DNA from: Marinibaculum pumilum
GTDB taxonomy: Bacteria; Pseudomonadota; Alphaproteobacteria; Ferrovibrionales; Ferrovibrionaceae
Assembly (NCBI RefSeq): GCF_042646425.1
Contig: NZ_JBHRTR010000005.1
Location: 1-64,000 of the forward strand
Direction of reading: 5' to 3'
DNA: 64,000 nt
Shown here: positions 9,041-17,662 of the stretch, piece after piece
Numbering within the stretch: the stretch's first letter is position 1
Layout: every line of letters starts with the position of its first letter
Translations under genes and position numbers: made by a program
The notes under the pieces: generated by a model
What the model saw: only the letters and a program-made list of their open reading frames with translations
What the model was told of the DNA's origin: nothing
Database searches by the model: none

Positions 9041-10194
9041 CGGAAACGGCCATGACGGACACGGCGGAACGGACAGTGGTGGATCGGGACGAACTGGCAA
9101 GCATCCCCGAGGTTCTGGACGAAGTCCGGGCCGGCCGGATGGTCGTACTGGTGGACGACGAGGATCGCGAGAACGAGGGCGACCTGGTGATCCCGGCGGA
9201 GAAGTGCAGCCCCGAGGTCATCAACTTCATGGCCAAGCATGGCCGCGGCCTGATCTGCCTGGCGATGACCGGCGAACGGATCGAGCAGCTCGGCCTGCCG
9301 CTGATGTCGAAGGACAATGCCTCCCGCCACCAGACCGCCTTCACCGTTTCGATCGAGGCACGGGAGGGGGTCACGACCGGCATCTCGGCCGCCGACCGGG
9401 CGCATACGATCTCTGTCGCCATCAACCACAACCGCGGCGCCCAGGACATCGCCTCTCCCGGCCATGTCTTCCCGCTGATGGCGCGCGACGGCGGCACCCT
9501 GGTGCGGGCCGGCCATACCGAGGCGGCGGTGGACATCGCCCGCCTGGCCGGCATGAACCCGTCGGGCGTGATCTGCGAGATCATGAACGACGACGGCACG
9601 ATGGCGCGCCTGCCGGACCTGCTGAAATTCGCGCGGGAGCATGGGCTGAAGGTGGCGACCATCGCCGACCTGATCGCCTACCGGCGACGCACCGAGAAGC
9701 TGATCAGCAACATTGCGGAATGCGATTTCCATTCCCGCTGGGGCGGCGACTTCCGGCTGATGGTCTATGCCAACCGGGTGGAATATGCGGAGCATATCGC
9801 GCTGGTGAAGGGCGAGATCCGCGGCGACCGGCCGGTCCTGGTGCGGATGCATGCGACCAATGTCCTGGGGGACATCCTGGGTGCGGAGGGGCACCGGACC
9901 GGCGTGCTGGCCGGCGCGATGCGCATGATCGGCGAGGCCGGCGCCGGCGTCATCGTGATCATCCGCGAGCCGCGGGCGACGGCAATGTCGGAGTTCGTGC
10001 GGCGCCAGCAGGACGATACCCCGCATGCGCCGGAACAGCTGCGCGACTATGGCATCGGTGCCCAGATCCTGCTGGACCTTGGCGTCCGGTCGATGATCCT
10101 GCTGTCGAACACGCCGCGCCAGATCGTCGGTCTGGAAGGCTATGGCATGGAGGTGGTGGAGACACGACCCGTGCCGGCCGCATACCGGGTCTGA
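9037..10194 (+). CDS. ribB: 3,4-Dihydroxy-2-butanone 4-phosphate synthase with degenerate RibA-like domain (RibBX)
   Basis: The N-terminal domain (about 15-215) is RibB, which makes the four-carbon unit of riboflavin from ribulose 5-phosphate: DDEDRENEGDLVIPAEK, the acidic active-site loop, TGISAADRAHT and GHTEAAVDIARLAG are intact. The C-terminal domain (about 220-385) has the GTP cyclohydrolase II fold (HIALVKGEI, DYGIGAQILLDLGV, GLEGYGMEVVE), but the zinc site is missing: where RibA has HSECLTGD and CDCG, this protein has HATNVLGD and no cysteine follows. It therefore should not open GTP, and a separate RibA must exist elsewhere. Hybrids of this kind (RibBX) have been described. Translationally coupled to ribE. 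Confidence 0.93.
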   Translation: MTETAMTDTAERTVVDRDELASIPEVLDEVRAGRMVVLVDDEDRENEGDLVIPAEKCSPEVINFMAKHGRGLICLAMTGERIEQLGLPLMSKDNASRHQTAFTVSIEAREGVTTGISAADRAHTISVAINHNRGAQDIASPGHVFPLMARDGGTLVRAGHTEAAVDIARLAGMNPSGVICEIMNDDGTMARLPDLLKFAREHGLKVATIADLIAYRRRTEKLISNIAECDFHSRWGGDFRLMVYANRVEYAEHIALVKGEIRGDRPVLVRMHATNVLGDILGAEGHRTGVLAGAMRMIGEAGAGVIVIIREPRATAMSEFVRRQQDDTPHAPEQLRDYGIGAQILLDLGVRSMILLSNTPRQIVGLEGYGMEVVETRPVPAAYRV

Positions 10195-10321
10195 CCGCAG
10201 ACCGCGTATGTGCAGGCCCGCAGGAGCGGGCCCGGCCGGGACGCCGTCTCCGTCCCGCAATCGGCCCCGGCGCCTGGCGCCCGGGCCGCAACGGTTTTCC
10301 TGAAGGGGGACACATCAGGCC

Positions 10322-10786
10322 ATGACGCAGGATGCACCGCATCTTCTGATCGTCGAGGCGCGCTTCTACGACGACCTCTCCGATTTCCTGGCGCAAGGGG
10401 CGATCGCCGCGATCGAAGGCATCGGAGGCAGCTTCGACCGGGTGAGCGTGCCCGGCGCGCTGGAGATCCCGACCGCCATCGCCAATGCAGTGATGGCGCC
10501 GTCCGAAAATCACCGCGCCAGGCGCTATGACGGTTATGTGGCGCTGGGCTGCGTGATCCGCGGCGAGACCTACCATTTCGAGATCGTCGCCAGCGAGAGC
10601 GCGCGGGCCCTGCAGCAGATCGGTATCACCAGCGGCGCGGCGATCGGCAACGGCATCCTGACGGTCGAGAATTACGAGCAGGCGCTGGTCCGTGCCCGCC
10701 CCGACGAGAAGGACAAAGGCGGCGACGCGGCGCGTGCCGCCCTGGCGCTGATCGACTGGCGCCGGCAATTGGGCATGCCGGCGTGA
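10322..10786 (+). CDS. ribH: 6,7-Dimethyl-8-ribityllumazine synthase
   Basis: Condenses the RibB product with the diaminouracil to give lumazine, the penultimate riboflavin step; the protein normally assembles into pentamers or icosahedra. The 154-residue sequence has the motifs VSVPGALEIPTAI, the substrate loop GCVIRGETYHFEIVA (catalytic histidine included) and GNGILTVENYEQA. The 127 bases after ribBX contain two short GC-rich hairpins but no FMN-riboswitch core that I can recognise. GGGGG lies upstream of the ATG. Its stop codon overlaps the GTG start of nusB. Confidence 0.95.
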   Translation: MTQDAPHLLIVEARFYDDLSDFLAQGAIAAIEGIGGSFDRVSVPGALEIPTAIANAVMAPSENHRARRYDGYVALGCVIRGETYHFEIVASESARALQQIGITSGAAIGNGILTVENYEQALVRARPDEKDKGGDAARAALALIDWRRQLGMPA

Positions 10787-11433
10787 GCCGCGCACCGGGT
10801 CTTGCGGCCGCGGGCCAGAGTGGCGGCGGCAGGGGCGGCGCCGGCAAGGGAGCCGGCAAGGGCAGGGGCGGCGGCCCGCTGCCGCGACGCCCGGGCGCGC
10901 GGACCTTTGCGCGCCTGGCGGCGGTGCAGGCGCTGTACCAGATCGAGCAGAACAGCGACCGGCCCGCGAACGTGATCGCGGAGTTCGAGCGGCACCGGCT
11001 GGCACCGCCGCATGGCGATGCGGCGGCAGCTGCCAGCGAGGCCGCAGCCGATGCGGGAACGACACAGCCGGCCCGGCCGATGCTCGACGACGACGAGCCG
11101 GGGGAGGCGCCGGCTGACGAACTGCCTGCCCTGGAAGCCGACCGCTCCTGGTTCCGCGACATCGTCGCCGGTGCCTGCGACCGCCGGGAAGAGATCGACG
11201 GGCTGATCAACCGGGCGCTGGAGGGACGGCGCGAGGTGGCCAGGATGGAGGTCACCCTGCGGGCGATCCTGCGGGCCGGTGTCTATGAGTTGCTGGCGCG
11301 GATCGATACGCCGACCGCCGTCGTGATCACCGAGTATGTCGCGCTGTCCTACGACTTCTTCAGCAAGACGGAGGCGGACCTGGTCCACGCTATCCTGGAC
11401 AGGATCGGCCGAGAGGTGCGCCACGGCGCCTGA
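10783..11433 (+). CDS. nusB: Transcription antitermination protein NusB, with long extension and insertion
   Basis: Binds boxA RNA with ribosomal protein S10 and helps antitermination in rRNA operons. The helical core is clear: RTFARLAAVQALYQIEQNSD at about 40-59, and from about 125 DRSWFRDIVAGACDRREEID to IDTPTAVVITEYVALSYDFF. At 216 residues it is much longer than the usual 140-170: a 40-residue Gly/Lys/Arg-rich N-terminus and an Ala/Pro/Glu-rich insertion at about 72-120 account for the difference. The GTG start overlaps the ribH stop (GTGA), consistent with coupling; the basic extension could be shorter if a later start is used, but none with a good ribosome-binding site is visible. ribH-nusB-thiL is a widespread gene order. 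Confidence 0.93.
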   Translation: MSRAPGLAAAGQSGGGRGGAGKGAGKGRGGGPLPRRPGARTFARLAAVQALYQIEQNSDRPANVIAEFERHRLAPPHGDAAAAASEAAADAGTTQPARPMLDDDEPGEAPADELPALEADRSWFRDIVAGACDRREEIDGLINRALEGRREVARMEVTLRAILRAGVYELLARIDTPTAVVITEYVALSYDFFSKTEADLVHAILDRIGREVRHGA

Positions 11434-11451
11434 CGGTCCGGAACCCCGCCC

Positions 11452-12447
11452 GTGAATGAATTCGACCGAATCGCCACCTATCTGGCGCCCCTGACCCGCG
11501 GCACCGATGCCGCGCTGGGCCTGACCGACGATGCCGCCCTGTGGCAGCCGCCGCCGGGACGCGCCGTCGTCCTGACCACCGATACGATGGTGTCCGGCTG
11601 CCACTATCTCGATGCCGACGGCGCGGAGGCGGTGGCCGCCAAGCTGCTGCGGGTCAACCTCTCCGACCTCGCGGCGATGGGCGCGACCCCGTTCGGCTTC
11701 CTGCTGAACACCGCGCTCGGCCCGCATGAGGACGAGGCCTGGCTGGCCGCCTTCGCGGAAGGACTGGGCGCCGATATCGACCGCTACGGGATGCCGCTGC
11801 TGGGCGGCGACAGCGTTGCGACCCCGGGCCCGGCGGTCCTGACGGTCACCGCCATCGGCACGGTGCAGGCCGGCCGGGCCCTGCGGCGCAATGGCGCGGC
11901 GGCGGGCGACGACATCTATGTTTCCGGCACTGTCGGCGATGCCGGCCTGGGCCTTGCCGTCAAGCTGGGCGGCCTGACCGGCCTGCCGGAGCGGCTGTCC
12001 GCCCCGCTGCTGCAGCGGCTGCACCGGCCGGAACCGCGCCTGGCGCTGGGCCGGGGACTGGCCGAAGGCGCTGACGCTGTTCTCGCCAGCGCCTGCATCG
12101 ACCTGTCGGACGGCCTGCTGCAGGATCTCGGCCATGTCGCCCGACAATCCGGTCTTTCGATCCGCCTGTCGGCGCCCGCCCTGCCGCTGTCCGAACCGGC
12201 GGCGGAAATCGTGGCCGACATGCCCGAACGGTTGCCCGAGCTGATGGCGGCCGGCGACGACTATGAACTGGCCTTTACCGCGCCGTCAGGACGACGGCAG
12301 GAGATCGCGTCGCTGTCCAGGGCGCTCGACCTGCCGCTGACACGGATCGGCGAGGCGGTGGCTGGCCCGGCCGGGGAGGTCGTCGTACTGGACGCCACCG
12401 GGGCGGCGGTAGAGATTGTCGGGGCCGGCTACCAGCACTTCAGCTGA
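11452..12447 (+). CDS. thiL: Thiamine-monophosphate kinase
   Basis: Phosphorylates thiamine monophosphate to the active cofactor thiamine diphosphate. The 331-residue PurM-like protein has LTDDAALWQP and TTDTMVSGCHY near the N-terminus, RVNLSDLAAMGATP (metal and ATP site), LLGGDSVATPGP, and near residues 220-230 CIDLSDGLLQDL, all expected of ThiL. The start is the GTG at 11452, 18 bases after nusB. Closely spaced after ribH-nusB, so probably one transcript. Confidence 0.95.
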   Translation: MNEFDRIATYLAPLTRGTDAALGLTDDAALWQPPPGRAVVLTTDTMVSGCHYLDADGAEAVAAKLLRVNLSDLAAMGATPFGFLLNTALGPHEDEAWLAAFAEGLGADIDRYGMPLLGGDSVATPGPAVLTVTAIGTVQAGRALRRNGAAAGDDIYVSGTVGDAGLGLAVKLGGLTGLPERLSAPLLQRLHRPEPRLALGRGLAEGADAVLASACIDLSDGLLQDLGHVARQSGLSIRLSAPALPLSEPAAEIVADMPERLPELMAAGDDYELAFTAPSGRRQEIASLSRALDLPLTRIGEAVAGPAGEVVVLDATGAAVEIVGAGYQHFS

Positions 12448-12477
12448 GCCGGCCGTTCCGAAAGAGGGAGAGAGGCC

Positions 12478-12969
12478 ATGCCGCAGGAATCGACGCACCG
12501 CCGGGCCGGGATCTTGTCGCGGCGGGCATGGGGGCTTCTTCCGGCGGCGCTGGTCACCGCGGTCGCGATTCTGGCCTGGAACCCGTCCGGTCCCGCGCAT
12601 GCCGCCGGCGGCAATGGCGGGGAGAAGGCCGAGGAGGCGGCGCCCCAGGCCGGCGACACCCTGCCGCTGGAGCCGTTCTATGCGCCGATGGTCCCGCCCG
12701 ACCGCGGCGGGCGACCGCAGGCGGCGATCACGATGGCGCTGGTGATCGGCCCGGACGGCAGTCCCACCAAGCTGCGGGCCCTGATGCCGCGTTTCCGCGA
12801 CGCCGTGATCCGCGACTTCTTCGCCTATCCGATCACCCAGACGGGCGAGTTCCCGGCCGACATGCTGCCGTCCGTGACCAAACGGGTGATGAGTATCGCC
12901 AACAAGGTCTATGGCAAGGACGTGGTGTCCGGCGTGATGTTCACGCAGATCCTGAAGATCGGCTGCTGA
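12478..12969 (+). CDS. Exported protein with weak FliL-like C-terminus
   Basis: 163 residues. An N-terminal signal or anchor is plain: basic start with the twin-arginine pairs HRR and SRR, a hydrophobic run around 20-36, and AHAAGG as a possible cleavage site near 43. The rest, LEPFYAPMVPP then LMPRFRDAVIRDFF and finally VSGVMFTQILKIGC, follows the pattern of the FliL periplasmic domain (a PxxRD helix and a C-terminal V-x2-V-x-F-T strand), but the similarity is weak and no flagellar gene is near. It lies between thiL and an MFS transporter, with GAGGGAGAGAGG before the ATG. Function unknown; a periplasmic accessory is the most that can be said. Confidence 0.75.
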   Translation: MPQESTHRRAGILSRRAWGLLPAALVTAVAILAWNPSGPAHAAGGNGGEKAEEAAPQAGDTLPLEPFYAPMVPPDRGGRPQAAITMALVIGPDGSPTKLRALMPRFRDAVIRDFFAYPITQTGEFPADMLPSVTKRVMSIANKVYGKDVVSGVMFTQILKIGC

Positions 12970-12970
12970 C

Positions 12971-14185
12971 ATGGTGACGTCCACGGAGGGTGCGGCCGCG
13001 GCGCCGGCGCCGAGCGTCTGGCGCAATGTGCCCATCCTGTCGCTGGGCCAGGCGCTGTTCGTCTCCGGCATGTCGATCCAGATCTCCGTCGGCGGGCTGG
13101 TCGGCTACGGCCTGGCGGAGGACAAGGGCACCGCGACCCTGCCGGTGGCGGCGACCGTGGTGGGCACCGCCCTGTTCACCGTTCCGGCGGCCTTCTACAT
13201 GCGGCGGTTCGGGCGGCGGGCCGGGTTCATCCTCGGCGGTGTCTTCGGGACATTCTCGGCCCTGCTCAGCGCCTATGCCGTGAACGAGGGGATGTTCTGG
13301 CTGTTCGTCTTCTCCTCGCTGCTGTTCGGCGCCTTCAACGCCACCGCCCAGTACTATCGATTCGCCGCCGTCGACGGTGCGCCGGAGCGGGTGCGCGCGC
13401 GGGCGATCTCCTTCGTGATGGCCGGCGGCGTGATCGCCGCCTTTGCCGGGCCGGAGATTGCCAAGCATACCCGCGACCTGTTCGAGCCGGTGCTGTACCT
13501 GGGCGCCTATCTGGCGGTGGCGGTGATCAGCGTGCTGGCCTGCCTGCTGCTCGCCTTCCTGCGGATTCCGCCGATGACCGCCGCGCAGCGGGCGGAGACC
13601 GGGCGCCCGCTGACCCAGATCATGGCGCAGCCCGTCTTCATCGCGGCGGTCGTCAGCGCGGTCGTCGGCTATGCCACGATGAGCTTCCTGATGACCGCGA
13701 CGCCGCTGGCGATGCAGGTCTGCGGCTTCGCCTTCGACCCGACGGCGACGGTGATCCAGTTCCACGTGCTGGCGATGTTCCTGCCCAGTTTCGTGACCGG
13801 CAGCCTGATCGACAGGTTCGGCGTGCGCACGATCATCATTACCGGCGGCATCCTGAACCTGGCCGGCATCCTCTGCGGCTGGTCGGGCATCACCTGGTGG
13901 AACTTCTGGGCCAACCTGGTCCTGCTCGGCATCGGCTGGAACTTCATGTTCATCGGCGGCACCACCCTGCTGACCCGCACCTATACGGTGGCGGAGCGGG
14001 CGAAGAGCCAGGCGGCGAACGACTTCCTGGTGTTCGGCGGCATGGCGATCGCCTCGCTGTCGTCGGGCAAGGTGCTGCACGAGTTCGGCTGGGAGACGGT
14101 GGTGCTGGTCGCGATCCCCGCGGTGGTGGCGGCGATCGTCGTGGTGGCGCTGTTCGGCGGCCGGCGGCCGATGCTGGTCGAATAG
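12971..14185 (+). CDS. Major facilitator superfamily transporter
   Basis: 404-residue inner-membrane protein with about twelve hydrophobic segments in two halves, including the loop YMRRFGRRAGFILGG (about 76-90), which corresponds to the MFS motif A between helices 2 and 3, and a second-half counterpart LIDRFGVRTIIITGG. Substrate cannot be read. It begins one base after the stop of the FliL-like gene, so the two are co-transcribed and might act together, although nothing else supports that. Length is typical for a 12-helix MFS member. Confidence 0.9.
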   Translation: MVTSTEGAAAAPAPSVWRNVPILSLGQALFVSGMSIQISVGGLVGYGLAEDKGTATLPVAATVVGTALFTVPAAFYMRRFGRRAGFILGGVFGTFSALLSAYAVNEGMFWLFVFSSLLFGAFNATAQYYRFAAVDGAPERVRARAISFVMAGGVIAAFAGPEIAKHTRDLFEPVLYLGAYLAVAVISVLACLLLAFLRIPPMTAAQRAETGRPLTQIMAQPVFIAAVVSAVVGYATMSFLMTATPLAMQVCGFAFDPTATVIQFHVLAMFLPSFVTGSLIDRFGVRTIIITGGILNLAGILCGWSGITWWNFWANLVLLGIGWNFMFIGGTTLLTRTYTVAERAKSQAANDFLVFGGMAIASLSSGKVLHEFGWETVVLVAIPAVVAAIVVVALFGGRRPMLVE

Positions 14186-14604
14186 GTCCCGCCGGGCCGG
14201 CCGCGATCGCGTTGGCTTGCCTCCTCCGGGGGCGGGAAACCGCCAACTTGTTGCGTGGCCATGACAAGTCTGGCATAAACCGGCGCGCTTTCGGCAGGTG
14301 CCGGGGCTTGGCGGCAGATTGCCCGGCGACCGGTTCCGGCCCGGCTCGACCCGAGAACGGAACGGCCTGTATTCGGTACGGCCCGTTTCCGGGGGTGCGA
14401 GGTTCCGCTTCCCTTGCTTTCCGGACCGCCGCGCGGCGGGCGCGCCGCGCGCGGGCCGCAGCGCAGGGGTCCGCTTCCGCTATCGACGGTCGCCCGAACG
14501 GGACGTCGTCGGGAAGCGGCGATACGTCCGAGAGTTGAAGTTCTGGGGAACGCCAGGCGGCGCGCCGGCCTGGTCAAAGAGAAAATGACGAAGGGGTGCC
14601 ACAG
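14186..14604. other. 419-base gap before hppA
   Basis: No convincing open frame. A possible promoter at 14251-14279 (TTGCGT, 17-base spacer, CATAAA) points to hppA and would leave a leader of about 320 bases. The rest is GC-rich with the short inverted motif GCGCGCCGCGCGCG near 14450, and no recognised regulatory RNA. Confidence 0.4.
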
Positions 14605-16713
14605 ATGATCGTGGTCTGGTTCGCCATCGCATGCGCCGTCCTGGCCGTGCTGTATGGCCTTGTGACGACGCGGGCAGTGATGTCCGCCGATGCCGGCAAC
14701 GAGCGGATGCGCCAGATCGCCGCCGCCGTGCAGGAGGGCGCCAGCGCCTACCTGAACCGCCAGTATTCCACCATCGGTATCGTCGGCATCGTGATTGCCG
14801 TGATCATCGGCATCCTGCTCGGCTGGCATGTCGGCGTCGGCTTCGTGATCGGCGCGGTGCTGTCGGGTGCGACCGGCTATATCGGCATGCACATCTCCGT
14901 CCGGGCGAATGTCCGCACGGCGGAAGGCGCGCGGAAGGGACTGGCCCACGGCCTGAGCATCGCGTTCCGCGCCGGCGCGGTCACCGGCATGCTGGTGGCC
15001 GGCCTGGCCCTGCTGGCGGTCGCCGGCTACTTCCTGATCCTGCTGGGCATAGGCGTCGAGGGCCGCGGCATGATCGACGCGCTGGTGGCGCTCGGCTTCG
15101 GCGCCTCCTTGATCTCGATCTTCGCCCGTCTGGGCGGCGGCATCTTCACCAAGGGTGCGGATGTCGGCGCCGACCTGGTCGGCAAGGTCGAGGCCGGGAT
15201 CCCCGAGGACGATCCGCGCAACCCGGCGGTGATCGCCGACAATGTGGGCGACAATGTCGGCGACTGCGCCGGCATGGCCGCCGACCTGTTCGAGACCTAT
15301 GCGGTGACCATCGTCGCCACCATGGTGCTGGGCTCCATCTTCTTCTCCGCCGCCGGCGAGCCCGGCCAGGTGCTGCAGATCATGGGCTATCCGCTGGCCA
15401 TCGGCGGCGCCTGCATCATCGCCTCGATCATCGGCACCTTCTTCGTCCGCCTGGGCAGCAGCCAGAACATCATGGGCGCGCTGTACAAGGGCTTCGTCGC
15501 TTCGGCGGTGCTGTCGCTGATCGGCATCTTCATCGTCACGCAGCTGACCGTCGGCCTCGGCCAGATCGCCGGCCAGGCCTATACCGGCCTGGACCTGTTC
15601 TGGTGCGCCCTGGCGGGTATCGTGCTGACCGGCCTGATCGTCTGGGTCACCGAATACTATACCGGCACCGAGTACCGGCCGGTCAGATCGGTGGCGCAGT
15701 CTTCGACCACCGGCCACGGCACCAACGTGATCCAGGGCCTGGCGATCTCGATGGAAGCCACGGCGATCCCGGCGCTGCTGATCTGCGTCGCCATCGTCGT
15801 CACCTACCTGATCGCGGGCCTGTTCGGCCTGGCCATCGCGGTGACCAGCATGCTGGCGCTGGCCGGCATGGTGGTGGCGCTGGATGCCTATGGCCCGGTG
15901 ACCGACAATGCCGGCGGCATTGCCGAGATGGCGGAGCTCGACTCCGACGTCCGCAAGACCACCGACGCGCTGGACGCGGTCGGCAACACCACCAAGGCGG
16001 TGACCAAGGGCTATGCCATCGGGTCCGCCGGCCTGGGCGCCCTGGTGCTGTTCGCGGCCTATAACCAGGATCTCAAGTACTTCATCGCCAATCCCGACAC
16101 CTACACCTATTTCCAGGGCGTGGAGCTCGACTTCGGCCTGGACAATCCGTACGTGGTGGTCGGCCTGTTCCTGGGCGGCCTGCTGCCGTTCCTGTTCGGC
16201 GCGATGGGCATGACCGCCGTCGGCCGGGCCGCAGGCGCGGTGGTGGAAGAGGTACGCCGCCAGTTCCGCGAGATCCCGGGCATCATGGAAGGCAAGGCGA
16301 AGCCGGAATACGGCCGCTGCGTGGACCTGCTGACCAAGGCGGCGATCAAGGAGATGATCATCCCCTCCTTGCTGCCGGTGCTGGCGCCGATCGTGCTCTA
16401 CGTCGTCATCCTTGTGATCGCCGGCCGTTCCGAAGCGTTCTCGGCGGTGGGCGCGATGCTGCTGGGCGTGATCGTGACCGGCCTGTTCGTGGCGATCTCG
16501 ATGACCGCCGGCGGCGGTGCCTGGGACAATGCCAAGAAGTACATCGAGGACGGCCATCACGGCGGCAAGGGCTCTGAGGCCCACAAGGCCGCGGTGACCG
16601 GCGATACCGTCGGCGACCCGTACAAGGATACGGCGGGCCCGGCGGTGAACCCGATGATCAAGATCACCAACATCGTGGCGCTGCTGCTGCTTGCGGTGAT
16701 GGCCCACAGCTGA
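14605..16713 (+). CDS. hppA: K+-independent proton-pumping inorganic pyrophosphatase
   Basis: Membrane enzyme that couples pyrophosphate hydrolysis to proton export. The 702-residue protein has the pyrophosphate-binding motifs DVGADLVGKVEAGIPEDDPR and DNVGDNVGDCAGMAADLFE, and near the C-terminus the third acidic cluster GDTVGDPYKDTAGPAVNP. The residue that separates the two classes is lysine: GNTTKAVTKGYAIGSA with K464, where K+-dependent enzymes have alanine. ATG at 14605 is chosen because AAGGGG lies eight bases upstream; a GTG at 14596 would overlap that site. Stands alone between a 419-base gap and a strong terminator. The same type is known from Rhodospirillum rubrum. Confidence 0.97.
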   Translation: MIVVWFAIACAVLAVLYGLVTTRAVMSADAGNERMRQIAAAVQEGASAYLNRQYSTIGIVGIVIAVIIGILLGWHVGVGFVIGAVLSGATGYIGMHISVRANVRTAEGARKGLAHGLSIAFRAGAVTGMLVAGLALLAVAGYFLILLGIGVEGRGMIDALVALGFGASLISIFARLGGGIFTKGADVGADLVGKVEAGIPEDDPRNPAVIADNVGDNVGDCAGMAADLFETYAVTIVATMVLGSIFFSAAGEPGQVLQIMGYPLAIGGACIIASIIGTFFVRLGSSQNIMGALYKGFVASAVLSLIGIFIVTQLTVGLGQIAGQAYTGLDLFWCALAGIVLTGLIVWVTEYYTGTEYRPVRSVAQSSTTGHGTNVIQGLAISMEATAIPALLICVAIVVTYLIAGLFGLAIAVTSMLALAGMVVALDAYGPVTDNAGGIAEMAELDSDVRKTTDALDAVGNTTKAVTKGYAIGSAGLGALVLFAAYNQDLKYFIANPDTYTYFQGVELDFGLDNPYVVVGLFLGGLLPFLFGAMGMTAVGRAAGAVVEEVRRQFREIPGIMEGKAKPEYGRCVDLLTKAAIKEMIIPSLLPVLAPIVLYVVILVIAGRSEAFSAVGAMLLGVIVTGLFVAISMTAGGGAWDNAKKYIEDGHHGGKGSEAHKAAVTGDTVGDPYKDTAGPAVNPMIKITNIVALLLLAVMAHS

Positions 16714-16772
16714 CCGGCCGGATCTCCCGCCGCGTCAGGGTCCTCCGGATCCCGGCGGGGCGGACGGCAATC

Positions 16773-16808
16773 GCGGGGCGGCCGGCAACGGCCGCCCCGC
16801 TTTATTTT
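16773..16808 (+). terminator. Intrinsic terminator after hppA
   Basis: Perfect 12-bp stem GCGGGGCGGCCG / CGGCCGCCCCGC with a GCAA loop, followed at once by TTTATTTT. Sits 60 bases after the hppA stop and 42 bases before the end of convergent cobS. Confidence 0.85.
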
Positions 16809-16850
16809 CCGGCCCGCTTTCTATTCCGAACGGGGCCGGCCGGGCTGCCG

Positions 16851-17630
16851 TCAGGGCAGCTGGGAGAGGATCAGGCCATAGCCCAGGATCTCGCAGCCCT
16901 GTGCCGCGGTGCCCAGCGCGTCGCCGGTCTGGCCGCCGATGGCGCGCCGGACCAGCAGCCCGGTGACCGCCGCGGCCGCCAGGGCGGCCAGCAGCGGCAG
17001 GACGGGCAGTGCACCGGGCAGCAGCAGCGCCGGCAGCAGGCAGGCCACAAGGCCCGCTGCCAGCGCCGGCAGGCCCGGCCGGCCGGCGGCGGCGCTCTGG
17101 CCGTCCGGATTGGCCGGGGGCAGGGCATGGGCCAGCAGGGCGCTGGACCAGCGCGCGGCAGCGGCGAGGGCCAGGATCGCCGGGATCGCCAGCGCCGGCG
17201 GCAGCGCGGCGAGTGCCGCAATGCGCCAGAGGGTCGCCAGCACCAGCGCGAGGGCGCCGTAGCTGCCCAGCCGGCTGTCGCGCATGATCCGCAGCCGGTT
17301 CTCGCGATCGCGGCCGCCGCCGATGCCGTCGGCGAAATCCGCCAGCCCGTCCTCGTGCAGGGCGCCGGTCGCCAGCACCATCGCCGCGACGGCCAGGAGC
17401 GCCGCCAGGATAGGCGGCAGGCCGAGGATGCCTGCCAGCCAGTAGGCGAGGGCGCCGGCCGTCCCGGCCAGCAGGCCGGCAACCGGCCAGGCCCAGGCGC
17501 CGCGCCGGGCGCGGCCGGGTGGCGGCATCTCGCCCGCCGGCACCGGGAATCGCGTGAACTGCAGCAGGGCGATGCGCAGGTCCAGCCAGGCCGCCGCCGC
17601 CGCCTGCCGCAGCCATTGCCCATTCGTCAT
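16851..17630 (-). CDS. cobS: Adenosylcobinamide-GDP ribazoletransferase (cobalamin synthase)
   Basis: Integral membrane enzyme that joins adenosylcobinamide-GDP to alpha-ribazole (phosphate) near the end of cobalamin synthesis. From MTNGQWLRQ the protein is 259 residues, with the family motifs FTRFPVP (about 31-37), GALHEDGLADFADGIGGG (the metal-binding acidic stretch) and RLRIMRDSRLGSYGALAL. The frame is open upstream for 83 codons, but these lie over cobT in the opposite strand; GGAGG at the proper distance supports the start at 17630. Only 32 bases separate it from the divergent cobT. No cobalamin riboswitch fits in that gap. Confidence 0.94.
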   Translation of the reverse strand: MTNGQWLRQAAAAAWLDLRIALLQFTRFPVPAGEMPPPGRARRGAWAWPVAGLLAGTAGALAYWLAGILGLPPILAALLAVAAMVLATGALHEDGLADFADGIGGGRDRENRLRIMRDSRLGSYGALALVLATLWRIAALAALPPALAIPAILALAAAARWSSALLAHALPPANPDGQSAAAGRPGLPALAAGLVACLLPALLLPGALPVLPLLAALAAAAVTGLLVRRAIGGQTGDALGTAAQGCEILGYGLILSQLP

Positions 17631-17662
17631 CGGGACATCCTCCCCAGAAGAAAGGTCCAGCC

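Noticed and set aside
10195..10321. FMN riboswitch before ribH.
   Set aside because: Only two short GC hairpins are seen; the conserved RFN-element core motifs are missing.
13981..16707. Open frame of about 900 codons on the minus strand across hppA.
   Set aside because: His/Asp/Gln-rich, no motif; it is the shadow of the conserved plus-strand gene in GC-rich DNA.
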